In this document: in pieces, positions 10,935 through 24,100 of the stretch
Position numbering within the stretch: the first letter of the stretch is position 1
Layout of the letters: each line of letters begins with the position of its first letter
Source: Tachypleus tridentatus
Lineage: Eukaryota; Arthropoda; Merostomata; Xiphosura; Limulidae
Length of the DNA: 64,000 bases
Assembly: GCF_004210375.1 (NCBI RefSeq)
Contig: NC_134834.1
Coordinates: forward strand, 147,097,009-147,161,008
Reading direction: 5' to 3'
Position numbers and translations under genes: made by a program
Notes under the pieces: generated by a model
Seen by the model: only the letters and a program-made list of their open reading frames with translations
The model's database searches: none
Told to the model about the DNA's origin: nothing

Positions 10935-11861
10935 CCTTAAAAACCCTTTTTTCGACTATGTGGTTATGAGTATGGTCAGCAGCTTCTTCCTTTTACTAAA
11001 ATCTACTTTTGTCACTGAAATACTATCTATGATTTCTTTCGTGTATTTTCCATCTTCTGAAAGGTTGTGAGCTGGGCTTGGCCTAGCTTGAGACATGCAC
11101 GAACTATTAATACCAAAGATCGTAATTCGCGCCCCGCTGCTACAAAAACGCGCTCTGTATTTAGGGAGCCGTTAGAGCCGAAAAGAGGGACGATTCAATC
11201 TCGCCATTCTGTCACATAAAAGTAGACGTAGAGCCGACGGTGTGTGCTGTTGTTCATCGGCCTTTCGTCTAATCCATAAAACCAAAATTAGGAACACTCT
11301 AAAAAAAAAAAACACGAAAAATGTGTCAAGCAAACTTCATTTATTTTGATCTAAAGTGTTGTATTACTTATAGCTGGCAGTGATGTTTTTCAACTGATTA
11401 TCTCCTGCACAGATTTGAGAATGAATGCGTACTATACTAAACACTTAAGATCAAATTTTGTACATAATTATGCTTGTCGCGTATGCAGGAGGTGAACACA
11501 ATTATATTTTCCCAGTAAACGGATTAAACAATAGTGGCGCCATCTCATAATAATTCCCTAAACCTATTTAAAACAAACAAATAAGTGGGAAAAATGACAG
11601 TCAAGCGTGGAAAAAAAATTGTGTAATAAATTTGTTCCAATTAACTTTAATCAGACTCCCTAAAGAAATCTATGCTCATGTCTTCAACATTACTTTCATA
11701 AATATAAATATTGTTGGGTTTACTTTGATTTGGGAAATTCAGTACTTCAGACCACACAAAAAACTTGAAAAACCATTCGAATCTTAACCGTAAGAATATA
11801 TGATTCCATTCACAAATAGATAGATAATTTCATAATCAATCAAAAAAATGTTTTGTTTTGA
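10935..11861. other. Intergenic with a GC-rich block
   Basis: No gene seen. A GC-rich stretch at about 11120-11290 (GAGCCGTTAGAGCCG, GAGCCGACGGTGTGTGCTG) stands out from its AT-rich surroundings and may be a fragment of an unrecognised repeat. Confidence 0.4.
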
Positions 11862-12057
11862 AGTTGGCGCAAAAGGCGATCTGCGCTAGCCATCCCTAAT
11901 TTAGCAGTGTAAGAATAGAGGGAAGGCAGCTAGTCATTACCATCTGCCACCAAGTCTGGAGATACTCTTTTACCAATGAATAATGGGATTGACCGTCACA
12001 TTATAACACCCCACGGCTCAAAGGGCGAGCATCTTTGGTGTCACAGGGATTCGAACT
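11862..12057 (-). repeat. SINE-1, head truncated
   Basis: GGCAGCTAGTCATTACCATC, CCAATGAATAATGGGATTG and AAAGGGCGAGCATCTTTGGT match SINE-1. The match stops at the B box (GGGATTCGAACTT), so the A-box half of the tRNA-like head is missing. Confidence 0.8.
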
Positions 12058-12394
12058 TTGAAGAAAAACCTTAAATATATCTGCAAGTCTTAAATTCAGG
12101 TTCAAAAATGAAACAAACAAGATCTTTCCACGTTTTGTTTTTTTCAAATGAAGACTTAAATTTTTATTCACCATTTGTAAAATGTTTTGGAAGAACATAT
12201 AAAAGTGGTTCTGAAGTCCATTTATGTTTAGATTTAGGTAACTCCGATAATTTAGTAAGGCTAGTTACACAGTTCTACTTAGAGTAACAAAGACCGCAAC
12301 CTTAAAGAGTTTAATAAACAAGTGTTGGTAAATATGTGGATGATAAGGATTAGGTTTAATGGTTAGTTTTTGTTTACTGAGGGAGGTTGGATGC

Positions 12395-12665
12395 CAGTTT
12401 GTTTTTGAATTTCGCGCAAAGCTACACAAGAGCTATCTACGCTAGCCGTCCCTTTAGCAGTGTAAGACTAGAGGCAAGGCAGCTAGTCATCACCACCCAC
12501 CGCCAACTCTTGGGCTAGTCTTTTACTAACGAATAGTGGGATTGACCGTACCATTATAACGCCCCTACGGCTGAAAGATCGAACACGTTTGATGTGACAG
12601 GAATTCGAACCTGCGACCCTCGAGTCACGAGTAGAGTGCCTTAACCAGCTGGCCATACCGGGCCT
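12395..12665 (-). repeat. SINE-1, full length
   Basis: All landmarks are present from TTTCGCGCAAAGCTACACAA through GGCAGCTAGTCATCACCACC to the tRNA-like head with B box GGAATTCGAACCT and terminal CAGCTGGCCATACCGGGCC. Confidence 0.88.
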
Positions 12666-12735
12666 GGATGTCAGAACAGAACAAAATGATCCTTGTTGTC
12701 CAATAATTTATTTGGTTTTTTTTTCAAGATGGTAA

Positions 12736-12888
12736 GCTCGGCGTGGCCAGGTTGGTAAAAAAGTAGCCAAAGAAATGGCGGTGGGTGGTGATGGCTAACT
12801 GCCTTCCCTCTAGTCTTACACTGTTAAATTAGGAATGGCTAGCGCAGATATCTCTCGTGTACCTTTGCGCGAAATTCAAAAAACAAAC
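12736..12888 (+). repeat. SINE-1 with internal deletion and target duplication
   Basis: The start matches the A-box end of the head (CTCGGCGTGGCCAGGTTGGT). The sequence then jumps directly into the body (AAAAAGTAGCCAAAG, GGCGGTGGGTGGTGATGGCT) and runs to the A-rich tail. It is flanked by AAGATGGTAA at 12726-12735 and 12889-12898, so the short form was probably inserted as such rather than deleted later. Confidence 0.85.
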
Positions 12889-12994
12889 AAGATGGTAAAC
12901 TTTACTTTTTTGGATCACTATTGGTTGGACATTCGTTTACGAATACTAGGTATTTGACAGCAACACAGTGGTATAAACATTAATGCATTTGGCT

Positions 12995-13100
12995 TATATA
13001 TTTGGTTGTTAAGCACTAAGCCACACAGTGGTCTGCGTACAGCGGGCGTCGAACCCCAATTTTTAGTATTATAAGTCTTCAAACCATTCAGCAATTGAGA
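12995..13100 (-). repeat. SINE-3 fragment
   Basis: GCGTCGAACCCCAATTTTTAG followed by a TTATAAGTCTTCAAACCATT-like stretch matches the family's tRNA-like half. Diverged. Confidence 0.5.
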
Positions 13101-13316
13101 GTGGGGTATGTGGTATTATTCAATGTTTGAACTATAAATTATTGCCACAGAAGTAACAGACGGAGGTTCATTACATGTTCGTTCATATTTATATGATAAT
13201 TAGATTTGAAAGAAAATTTATATAACAAGAACCAAACACTGTTACTCAAGTTCTGTAATTCTAATGGAATTATATCAATAATAAAATAAATTATTTAACT
13301 AATAATATTAATGTAT

Positions 13317-13562
13317 CAAGCACTTATAGTAAATCTGCAGTTAGGGCATCGAAACCCTATTTTTTTGCGTTATAAGTCCAGAAACCACGAATGTAAGTTT
13401 CCCACCTCTTATCTAACAAGTAATCAGTCTTGTGGGTGAAAATATTCATACATCTCTCTGTTTTAGTGCAAATGTGCTATCTGTGCTATGTTCATTACTG
13501 AGAATCGAAACCCAGATTTTAGAGTCCTAAATCCATAAACTTTCCATTAACCCACTGGAGCA
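13317..13562 (-). repeat. Two further diverged SINE-3 fragments
   Basis: One at 13317-13400 (GGGCATCGAAACCCTATTTT, GCGTTATAAGTCCAG) and one at about 13465-13562 (GTGCTATCTGTGCTATG, GAATCGAAACCCAGATTTTA). Both run in the same direction as the copy at 12995-13100, giving a small cluster. Confidence 0.5.
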
Positions 13563-14130
13563 TTTACGTGACAGTGACCAAAATCACTGCCTATTTCAGG
13601 GCACATGTATAACAGATACAAGTAATAGTTGAATTTTACACTTTAAATGATGAATAAAAATTATATCTATAAAAATGAACATCTTTTACACTCTTTTATA
13701 CGGGCAATTTTGGAGGTTTTAAAAGTTAAGTTCTGAAAATAAAAGCTAAAACACACAGCAATGTAAACTACGTGGATAAAATTGACTTAGAACACTTGTA
13801 ATGTTGTAAAAACTGCAGCACTTCATCGGGTAATTTTCAAGCATCAAAAACAAATACCTTACTCCCTCCTGCTGCATCTCTGTAGTGATTTGGCTTGAAA
13901 TAAATTGTGAAATTTATTTTATTTTTAGATTTCCTGTGAATTAATTATAAGAATCTAAAAGTGAAGATGAAGAAATGTGTGTGTATGTCAGCAATGATAC
14001 ACGTGCCAAGGAAGTCTTTCTTCTTTACTAAGATACATTAAGTAATTAAGATGATTAAATCGAACACTACGTGCTTATCATGCCCATGATAGATGACACT
14101 GCCATGACAACGTGCAAAAAAGTTTAATAA
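13563..14130. other. Intergenic, no feature recognised
   Basis: AT-rich, without a credible open frame or recognised repeat. It borders the minisatellite on the left. Confidence 0.4.
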
Positions 14131-15474
14131 AGTTGTATGTTAGACGATGTGTAGTAAAATACAATGTTTGTTTTAGTTGTATGTTAGACGATGTGTAGTA
14201 AAATACAATGTGTTTTTATTAGTTGTATGTTAGACGATGTGTAGTAAAATACAATGTGTTTTTAGTTGTATGTTAGACGATGTGTAGTAAAATACAATGT
14301 TTGTTTTTAGTTGTATGTTAGACGATGTGTAGTAAAATACAATGTGTTTTTATTAGTTGTATGTTAGACGATGTGTAGTAAAATACAATGTTTGTTTTTA
14401 GTTGTATGTTAGACGATGTGTAGTAAAATACAATGTGTTTTTATTAGTTGTATGTTAGACGATGTGTAGTAAAATACAACGTGTTTTTAGTTGTATGTTA
14501 GACGATGTGTAGTAAAATACAATGTTTGTTTTTAGTTGTATGTTAGACGATGTGTAGTAAAAACACAATGTGTTTTTATTAGTTGTATGTTAGACGATGT
14601 GTAGTAAAATACAATGTGTTTTAGTTGTATGTTAGACGATGTGTAGTAAAATACAATGTTTTTTTTAGTTGTATGTTAGACGACGTGTAGTAAAAACACA
14701 ATGTGTTTTTATTAGTTGTATGTTAGACGACGTGTAGTAAAACACAATGTGTTTTTTAGTTGTATGTTAGACGACGTGTAGTAAAAACACAATGTTTGTT
14801 CTTAGTTGTATGTTAGACGACGTGTAGTAAAATACAACGTGTTTTTATTAGTTGTATGTTAGACGATGTGTAGTAAAATACAATGTGTTTTTAGTTGTAT
14901 GTTAGACGATGTGTAGTAAAATACAATGTTTGTTTTTAGTTGTATGTTAGACGATGTGTAGTAAAATACAATGTGTTTTTATTAGTTGTATGTTAGACGA
15001 TGTGTAGTAAAATACAATGTGTTTTTAGTTGTATGTTAGACGATGTGTAGTAAAATACAATGTTTGTTTTTAGTTGTATGTTAGACGATGTGTAGTAAAA
15101 TACAATGTGTTTTTATTAGTTGTATGTTAGACGATGTGTAGTAAAATACAATGTTTTTTTTAGTTGTATGTTAGACGATGTATAGTAAAATACAATGTTT
15201 TTTTTAGTTGTATGTTAGACGATGTGTAGTAAAATACAACGTGTTTTTAGTTGTATGTTAGACGATGTGTAGTAAAATACAATGTTTGTTTTTAGTTGTA
15301 TGTTAGACGATGTGTAGTAAAATACAATGTGTTTTTATTAGTTGTATGTTAGACGATGTGTAGTAAAATACAATGTTTTTTTAGTTGTATGTTAGACGAT
15401 GTATAGTAAAATACAATGTTTTTTTTAGTTGTATGTTAGACGATGTGTAGTAAAATACAATGTTTTTTATTAAT
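14131..15474. repeat. Minisatellite, 30 copies of about 45 bp
   Basis: Thirty head-to-tail copies share a nearly invariant core GTTGTATGTTAGACGATGTG, then TAGTAAAATACAATG, and a variable T-rich linker. Three linker types (TGTTTTTATTAG, TGTTTTTAG and TTTGTTTTTAG) tend to alternate, giving a higher-order period of about 134 bp. Variant copies with GACGACGTG or AAAACACAATG are grouped at 14660-14830, indicating local spread of mutations. The linkers and core lack the palindromic repeat and unique spacers of a CRISPR. Confidence 0.95.
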
Positions 15475-15689
15475 TGCAACTCTATATTTATTTCAGGAAA
15501 TTTAAAATTACATTCAAAAGTATCATGGTTTTTACAACATTAAAACACTTAAAAGTATTTGAATGATACTCATTAAATTGAAGAGGTGAGACAAGAATTG
15601 TGAGTCATAAACTTGGGCAGTAGAATTTAATGTAGATACTGATCAAATGTATAAAATTCTTAAAACCAAATATTTCAACATTTGAGGTA

Positions 15690-17600
15690 ACATGTTCCTT
15701 ACCAAAACAAAGATGGCTACAGGTAATAAACCAGTTTGGCTCACAAAAGAAATAAGATACAAAATTAAAGCATAAATTTAAAAAAAGACTAAACTAACAG
15801 TTACTTAGAGGGTCAAGAGAGTTGACTGAAAATGTTAAACTTAACAGTGAAGAAATATGTAAACATATTAAGGTTAAGGACGGGACTAGGGATCTTTAGG
15901 GGTAATAAAGGGAGGCTTTTATCTTAGTACCAGCTGGTTGGATTATTGAATTCCACTGTATATTCAGTTTTTACTAGTGTAGATTGAAGCAACGTCCTGA
16001 ACAACTGCTAGATGTAAGCATGATCAAACAAGATTATCAATGATTGATTTAATTCTGATTTGTTTGTTTTGAATTTAACACAAAGTTACACAAGAGAGAT
16101 CTGCACTAGTGGTCCCTAATTCAGCAGTGAAAGATTAGAAGGAAGGCAGCTAGTCATCACCATCCACTACCAATTCTTGAGCTTATCTTTAACCAATGAA
16201 CAATGAGATTTATTATCACATAATAATGCCCCCACAACTGAAAAGGGCGAGTATGTTTGGTATGATGGGGATTCGAACCCACAGATTCGATTTGAGCTCC
16301 CTAATCACTTGGTCATGTTAGGCCTTAATTCTGATTTTGTTAACAATTACACTTGAAAGTTTAAAAAAAATAAATCTTTTAGTCAAGGTAATATTTTCCC
16401 AAGGGTTTTGAAGAAGGATAAGGATTGGATATGTGAACCTCTTGCTATTATTTTTTTAAGTCCTTGAGTAATGAACAGATACAGGAGGACTGGAAGGTGG
16501 CTGAAAAGTAATGCTATTCCTCTCCTCAGTAGAGATGATAAAAATTGTCCTAGTAATTATAGGCTTATTAACCTTACATGAGGAGTAGAAAAAATATTCT
16601 ATAAATCTAACATAAGATGCTTTGCAAAGTCATAAATAAAGTTCAACTCTCTGCTGAATAGTTGACATGGTTTCACTAGGAGAAAAAATCTTGCCTTGCC
16701 TTACTAATTTTTTTTTAAATTCTTTAAAGAGGTTACTGCTTACATAGATGAGAGTATGGTGTGAATTCCATATATCTGAATTTTCAAAAACCATCTGATA
16801 AGGTGCCACACAGAAAGCTTGAAAAAAAAAAAAGAATCTCTGCAGGTGTAGAAGATAAGATGACTCAATGGATAGAAAAGTAGCTGTGTGGAAGACAGAG
16901 TTACTATAAACAGAGTTCAGTTAACTGGATTAATGTAAGCAATGGGATACCTCAAAGATCAATAATTACAGCCTTTGGTCTTTTGGATTTACATAAATAA
17001 CATAAATAAACTTACTGATGAGTGTGGTTGGCCAAGAGAAGAATGTTTCTGCTTTATAAAAGGATTTAGGTCACTTGATGAGTTGGGTAAAGGAATGGCA
17101 GATGGCTTTTAGTCATAATTATGGTAAGTACAAATGAGTTATCATAATTTTAATTCTAATTTTTCTGGAAAAATTCTTCACAGAGTTATTGAAGAAACAA
17201 ATTTTGATGTTCTGATTGATCAGTCTCTTAACTCATCCAAGCTGTTATTAGAAGTACAACAAGCAGAATTATAGGTTTTATCAACAAAAAATATGGAATA
17301 AAAGTCCAAAGAGGTTATAATTTCACTGTAAGGGTTAGTGGTTAGGCCACACTTAAAACATTATGTTCATTCTTGGGCTTCTTACATTTGAATGGATAAT
17401 GAATTGTTGGAAATGGTTTGAAGGAAGGATATCATGATGATACGTGAAAAAGGAAGGATATTAGAATATGTGAAATGAAAAGACTGCCATACTAGAATAA
17501 GTTAAGATCTGTGTAATATTTTTTTTGAACAAAGAAGAGTTAAGAGGGATCCGACTGAGTGATTAAGATTGGCACAGTGATCAGACTCAGTATTAGCACA
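15690..17600 (+). pseudogene. CR1/L2-like LINE reverse transcriptase, decayed
   Basis: A degraded ORF2 can be followed across many stops and frame changes. In order: NKPVWLTKEIRYKIK; DWICEPLAIIF; WKV-like RRTGRWLKSNAIPLLSRD; CPSNYRLINLT; LLNS with HGFTRRKNLALPY (the usual HGFRRGRSC block); EVTAYIDESM; FW-YINNINKLTDE; and the thumb and C-terminal region ending with FEQRRVKRDPTE (LEKRRLRGDL-like). This order is typical of CR1/L2-clade LINEs. SINE-1 is inserted at about 16062-16324. The endonuclease part and the 5' end are not recognisable. Confidence 0.8.
16062..16324 (-). repeat. SINE-1 inserted in the LINE
   Basis: Body landmarks AGGAAGGCAGCTAGTCATCA and AAGGGCGAGTATGTTTGGTA and tRNA-like B box GGGATTCGAACCC are present. 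It is flanked by a 13-bp duplication TTAATTCTGATTT at 16049-16061 and 16325-16337. Confidence 0.88.
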
Positions 17601-17609
17601 ATAAGTTTA

Positions 17610-18069
17610 CAGAATCTAAAGACGTACAAGTCTCATGGTAACTTAACACAGTATAACATGTGATATTTTAAAGTAATAAATCCATATTCATTGAATTAAA
17701 ACAATAATTTCTTCACTGATTACTAATCTTAGTTAAAATAAAAATATGTGCAAATATTGTATACTATTTGTATTACATATCGTACAAAAATATACACATA
17801 ACATATTATCCCACTTACCAATAAAGTTACATATATACACAGACATATAAAAGAATACTGGTTTAAAATATATATTACACACCACCATATATAAGGATAC
17901 ATACAGCTATATATACTCACAAACATAAAATAATGCTACCAATGTTAGATGTCCACCCTAATAAACTAGAAAAACCTATATATAAACTACTGCACCACAG
18001 GATGTGTTTTGCAGCAATTATACAATAATTTAATTTAACTTTTTCAGTACCAGTTGATATTTTGTAACA
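17610..18069. other. 3' flank of PEX10
   Basis: AT-rich, with many ATATA/ACACATA runs. A 65-codon minus frame lies here, but its composition is only Ile/Tyr/Cys low complexity. The PEX10 3' UTR should lie in this stretch. I see no clear AATAAA close to the stop on the minus strand. Confidence 0.35.
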
Positions 18070-18138
18070 CTAGTCAAAATTCTGGAGAGGTATCAATCTC
18101 GAGGTTTTAAACTTTTCTCGACACAAAGGACATTCCAT
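18070..18138 (-). CDS. PEX10: PEX10 exon 7 (RING, last part, stop)
   Basis: 69 nt encoding [20 protein letters not shown] followed by FD and stop TAG at 18072-18070. It supplies the last two zinc ligands (CPLC). Acceptor CTTTACAG. Confidence 0.92.
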   Translation of the reverse strand: MECPLCREKFKTSRLIPLQNFD

Positions 18139-21100
18139 CTGTAAAGAAACTTAAAACTTACTATGAAATGACATATACAGTTACACAAGATAGTGTCAAT
18201 AGAAACACTGTAATGTTATTTAAACAATGTCTACTTTGATTTTCCCAAAACCCATTGGGTTTTGAACATCCATCTCCAGTTATTGGTAGCCAAACATGTA
18301 CATCACTCAACTCAAGTTATTTGTAGCCAAATGTGTACCTTAGTTTATTTTTAAGATATATTAAGTTTTAGTAGATATTTGAAAAAAACCTGATGTTCTC
18401 TACTTATGTTGCTCTATTGGTAAAAAAAAAGTTACTTTTGAAATGTGTTTAAAGGGTTAAACTATACGATAAACATGCACAGAGTTTAGCAAGAGGCACA
18501 AAACTTGTTCCATGGGGTTGCTGAACTTAGGTAATCTTATTCAACACCAGAGACAATTGTTGGCCCATTTCATCATCACGAGGTCAGTTCAGACTGTCAG
18601 ATGTTGAAGCAAAGTAATAGTAAGATAGAAATTTCTAATATATATTGTGAACCTTTTGTAAAAACGAATTTTGAAAACTGCAGTTGTCAAATATATCATA
18701 ACTGTATTAAAAAGAGGAACATTGTTTTAATGAGACCTCATCAATTGGCTCGGAATAATGGCCTGAAATGCTCAGAATGTTTTTATCATGATTGGACAAC
18801 TATGAAAAATATGTGGGGCCTCAAATATTTGTCTTAGTTTTGGAACTTATTGACAGACATTTTTATGAAATAAATCATTTTTGATTTTTAGGCATTTTCA
18901 AAAATGGAAGCAAAATATCTCCCTTGATTGTTCAAAATACAAAGTTAAATTAAAGAGACCTTAAAAATCTATTGTGAAGGATCAGTGTGTGAATAATAAA
19001 TTTTAGTTCTAACATTTGTTTTTGAATTACTTATACATGAGCAAAAAATGTTAACATATATAATATGTAATTTCCTCAGAAACCAAACAGTTTAAAGTAG
19101 CTATAATTTTCTTAGTACAAAGCTACAGAATTGTGTATCTGTGCTGTGTTCACCAAGGGGTTTGTTTTAAATACTGTGTAAAGGTAACTGAGGGCTATCT
19201 GCACTACTTGTTCCTAATTTACCAGTAACAAACTTGAGGGAAGGCAGCTAGTCAACACCACCCACTGTAAACACTCAGGTATGTTTTAATAATGAATAGT
19301 GAAATTGACTATCACATTAAAACACCCTCATAGTTGAAATGGCAAGCATAATTCATGATGGAAATCCAAAACCCACAAAATGCAGGTTGTGAAATCGACC
19401 ATCAATTTTGAGCATTGTCAATCACAAACTTTGGACTACAAGGAGAACCTTCACAGACCACTGTTTTGAGGGCCACACTTTGGGGACCATTGGCATAGAG
19501 CAGCTTCAGTGATTTTAACTTAAAGTAATGACAGGTGAAATAATTATTCTGTAACAAATACAACCATTACACTCCCGTGAGATTACAGTTTCACTAATTT
19601 TTACTAACCTTTGTCTGCAACCACTCGAAGATACACTTCCAGCAGAATAAATGGCCACAAGGTGTTGCTGTAGTATGTATTCTCTTTTCAAGACAAAGTG
19701 AGCATTTTTCTTTCTGAGATACCTCTACATTCCTTTCACCATCACTACAAATAGAGAAACTGACATTTTGTCAAAGTTTCCAAACCATTTTTGCAAGGAA
19801 GGAGAAAGAGTCTGGGGAAATATAATCAAGGGTTGTGAAATTGGTAGAGAAGGTTTGAAATATTGAGATCAGGATGATATTTCCATAAACAGGCAATAAG
19901 ACTAAGGGTAATAAAAAGTTTAAAATCAAGAAAATCTCTGCCCCACTGATAGATAAGCCAGAGTTGCTTTGTGTTTAAGGTGGTAGGCCCATGATGAAAT
20001 TTGCTTTTAACCATGTAGAACCTGTAACACTTAAAGAATTTTGAAGATATGAGTATTTTAAAGACAAAGGTGGAATATAAGATAAGAGGTTTTCTACATA
20101 TAGTTGGAGAAGAGCAGTAGTCGGAAATGGGACAGTTTGATAGGCCAGAATTCAATAGTCTCTTGTTACTTCCAAATGATGCAAAAAAAAACACAAAAAA
20201 ATAATTCGTTATTTTTGGTGATCATGAACTGCTTAATAGCAGAAAAGTTAAACCAACCAGGAATTCAACAGTATGTAGAGGTTTAGATTAGGAATTTCAA
20301 ATCAACCATTATTAATTGTTTACTGTTATTTTACTATAGTTAGACTTGCACAAGCTATTTAATAATTCACTAATTTTCCTTCTAAGTTTGATATTATCAG
20401 TTTATGTAATATTAAGTAACTACATGATGGAAGTTAAACAGTAAAAACCACAGATGAGGATATGCAAAAATGTAATGACTTTCAGTTTCTGTAGAGATTA
20501 CTTCACACTGTCAGCTTATTTGACTGATTTATGACTGTACTAAGATGAAAGCATGGTAAACTATTACTTGAAATTCAGCCTAAACATATGATAATTCCTA
20601 CTACAAAACAGACATAAAGTGTTGGTTAGAATATGGAATATACCTACTTTTGCTTGCTAGCTTTTATTGTTTCTAATGTTACAATTTTCCTATACTGAAA
20701 ATGCATTTCCAATAAGTTCTTATCTCCACTCACAAAATTAGCTATTTTTGTTCCATGCTGCCACCTATATGTAAACTTTTTTATGTGCATGCCACAAGCT
20801 TTCTCCTCACCTCCTATTGGAATTCAAAGATTTTAATATGTGTCTCATGCAAATCATCATGTATCACTTCTTCACCAGAAGGAGTATGATATGCTCACAT
20901 GATGCATGTGACTCCATCTACATTCCTCTACCAAACCTTCATTTCAAGGTTTGGCAGCAGATGTAAGCACTGAATTAAAGTGGTGAGGAAGGGTTGGAAG
21001 TGTGAGAGGAGGTAAGAATCTATCAGAAACACATTTTCAGTAAAGGAAATTTATAACTTCGAATATGGTACTTACCCTTTTCACAAAATTAGCTACAATC

Positions 21101-24100
21101 TCACATTGAATAGGAAGAGGGGTAAGTGCAAGGGAATGAAAGTAGTAACTCCTGAAAGCATCCAAAGAATACCCCTGGAAATAAGAAAGTCGGATCCAAA
21201 GACCAGGTAAGGGGAACTGCACCACATCTAAACCATGTATACTATACATCCCACTGTGAAATGTGAAGAAGATATGGAAGGTAACGGAAAGGAGGACATC
21301 TAAGTGGCAGAGAACAGTGTCAGGATCACGTTCTGAACCATATCAAAGAAATATAGCTTAATCCTACAAACAGAGAAGTATATAAAACAGTAAATGAAAC
21401 CTCAAATGCAAGGTGGCTATAGTGTGACAGATTGTACTTAAGTCGACTACATCCAAAACACATACTGCTGTGAAATGATGTCTATGTGGGGAGTAGAATG
21501 AGGACCATACCATCTTAATCTCAAACCCATAAGACCAGGGGATTGAAAACCACTCCATCTCCCAAGTATGTCACAAGTATTAGTACTATGCTATCAATCC
21601 AGGAACCCAACATTTGGTATAAAATAGATGTCTACTGCATGGAATCAACTCCTTTAATCAAAAACTGATTGGAACCACCCAAAAGTAATTATGGTTTTGT
21701 ATTAAGATAAGACTAAGAAGCCAAAAGAACAAAACCATAACAATCCTAAGTACTACCTCTGTAACCCATAATCCAGCTGGAGAAAATTGAGGGAGGAAGA
21801 TAGACAACCTGAAATATTTGTGAGAACTTATGTTGATTGGTTTTGCTTTAAATCCAAAACCAGGGGGTACTATCATTTGCACAGGACTACCAATCAAAAG
21901 GGTGAAGTGCATTTTCTGATGTATTGCTTCCTTTATAATTGTAAATCGCAAAGAGGAGAACATTATTTTATCTACACCCACAAAACACTATCAGCCTACT
22001 CTGCACTGAAGTTTATAGCCATTTTTGTGTGGAACTCTTTCATGAGGGTGCCTCTCCAGTTCCAAGCTGCTGGTGTGGTCAAGTCTGAAGGAATATTATC
22101 ACCTGAAACAATGCAATGTGTGACCATAAAACCCTATATATAGAAGTAGAACATACTGAGCTATTTAATACAGGCATTGCAGGGATGGGAAGCTATCCCC
22201 TTCTGCTTTATGTGTGATACAGTCCAGGATATGTATGTTTATAAAGCAAAATACTAAGGTTAATCACCTATAAGCTATTTTGTGGAACATCCCATCTTGA
22301 TGGTGAGCATTGCAAAACCATTGAATATAAAGCCTGAGTCACATGGCTGTACAATAAAGATTTCAAATTAAAGAATAGCTGGTTAGGCAACACTCATCAG
22401 AGAGAGGGAGCTATGTAACAATGAATAACAAGAAAGTCCCACCAAAAAAAAAAAAAGAAAATATTAATAGAAACTTACCAGTCAGAGTCAAACTGAAGTC
22501 TTAAGAATAAGCACAGGTGGAAAACAAAAACCAGATGAAGAAGAAACCACAACATAATGTAGATGATGGGAGGCAAACAAACTGGGCATGCTTCATGTGC
22601 CTGATTGTGCGATTTCCTCCAATGTACAACAAACAAGAGATGCAAAGGAAAAATTGAAATGTCTAATCTGATGAGAAGACATCTGGAATAAATTCTGAAA
22701 GAAATAAACTAGTTGGATCAAAAGTCAGAACAAATTAGTAAGGGTAGCAGGTGAAAGATCATAAAAGGAGGAAGACTGCCAGAGAATAGAGAGTTGGGAA
22801 CAAGTAACATAGAAGGAAGACATATGATCAATACAATGGCTAAGAGCCCTGACCAGATATAAAATCGTATCCAGACCCAGTCAAGGGTAAAGACAATAAA
22901 CAAAAGGAAGAGAAACAGCCAAAAATGGAGAAGTTACCCTCCCAAACCTCTGAGGGCTTTTGGAGGAAGGAACAATCCAGATAAAGAGAAGACAGGTAGG
23001 GTAAGAAAGCATATGGGAATCATCAATGGAAAGCAAATCAAACCATCAATGTCCACAGGTTAAGAGAAGAAGGAAAAACACATATTAAGGGAAAGGTAAA
23101 ATATGAAACACAAGCAAAGTGGTTCAAACACAGGTAAAGTAGGGAATATAGGACCACATTAATATTCCACGTAGAAGAGTAAGGTATAGGGTAAGGCAGC
23201 CCAATATCCTAAGATTAAGAAGACCGAGGACTCCTGGTCAAAGGACCAGGTGAGAAATTCCACTACCTAAGCCATAGTCAAGTGTTTAAAGGTAAGTCCC
23301 TGAGGTACGGACTAACTGTGAAACACCTTCCATTTGTGTTGATACACCTCCATGGAAGAACATATGGAATTAGTTAAAAGGAACATGACTCAAAGAGAAA
23401 AACCATGTCTCCTCATTAAGAACCAGATGAAAGTCAGGCATGAAGATGCAAGACATGAAATGTGGGACGTAGGATCAGCAACTGAGGTTGACAAAGAAGG
23501 GAGAGAGACAACAGAGAGGTACTGGAGGTGAGAGTAGCAGGTGCTGTAACTGTGGAAACCACAGATGAGCAGACCAATAAGTAGCATTTAGAAGGACCTG
23601 ACAAAGAATGATATGGACGAAAGAGATAACCAGATAGAGTAATCAGATAGGGGATAAAGATGAAGATACTTAAAGAGACCAATCTTGATTGAAGACATCA
23701 ACTGTCACAACCTGACAATAAGAAACTGGTAACCAAAAGAGAGATAACTTGTGATTGAGGCTTGTAACAAATGCATTCACATGGGGAAAACCTCACCAAC
23801 TGCAAAGCTCCCTGAAAACAAGATAATCAACTGACCACTTAATCAGATATATCTGTTCAAGGTATGAAAGATGATATACTACAAGACTGAAAGCACCAGG
23901 CATATGACATGCAATGAACTGAATGTGTTGCATGTGGGCCAAGTATATGAGATCTAATGTCTGAAAATATAGATCTCTCATCCAGGTTACTCCATCATGG
24001 TTGATATGTGCCACTACTATAGAACTGTCAGAATGAACTACCACGCTAGACAATTTTGGGTAAGAATGAAATGATTCAATGCCAAACATCCAAGAATATT

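Noticed and set aside
14131-15474. CRISPR-like array
   Set aside because: The linkers are only 8-12 bp, T-rich and fall into three types. There are no unique spacers, and the DNA is eukaryotic. It is a minisatellite.
17729-17926. 65-codon Ile/Tyr/Cys-rich minus frame
   Set aside because: Low-complexity ATATA/CACATA sequence in the 3' flank of PEX10.
21787-22143. 118-codon plus frame and overlapping minus frames at 21-22 kb
   Set aside because: They lie inside the decayed DIRS-like element; recognisable coding content there is on the minus strand and this frame is antisense.
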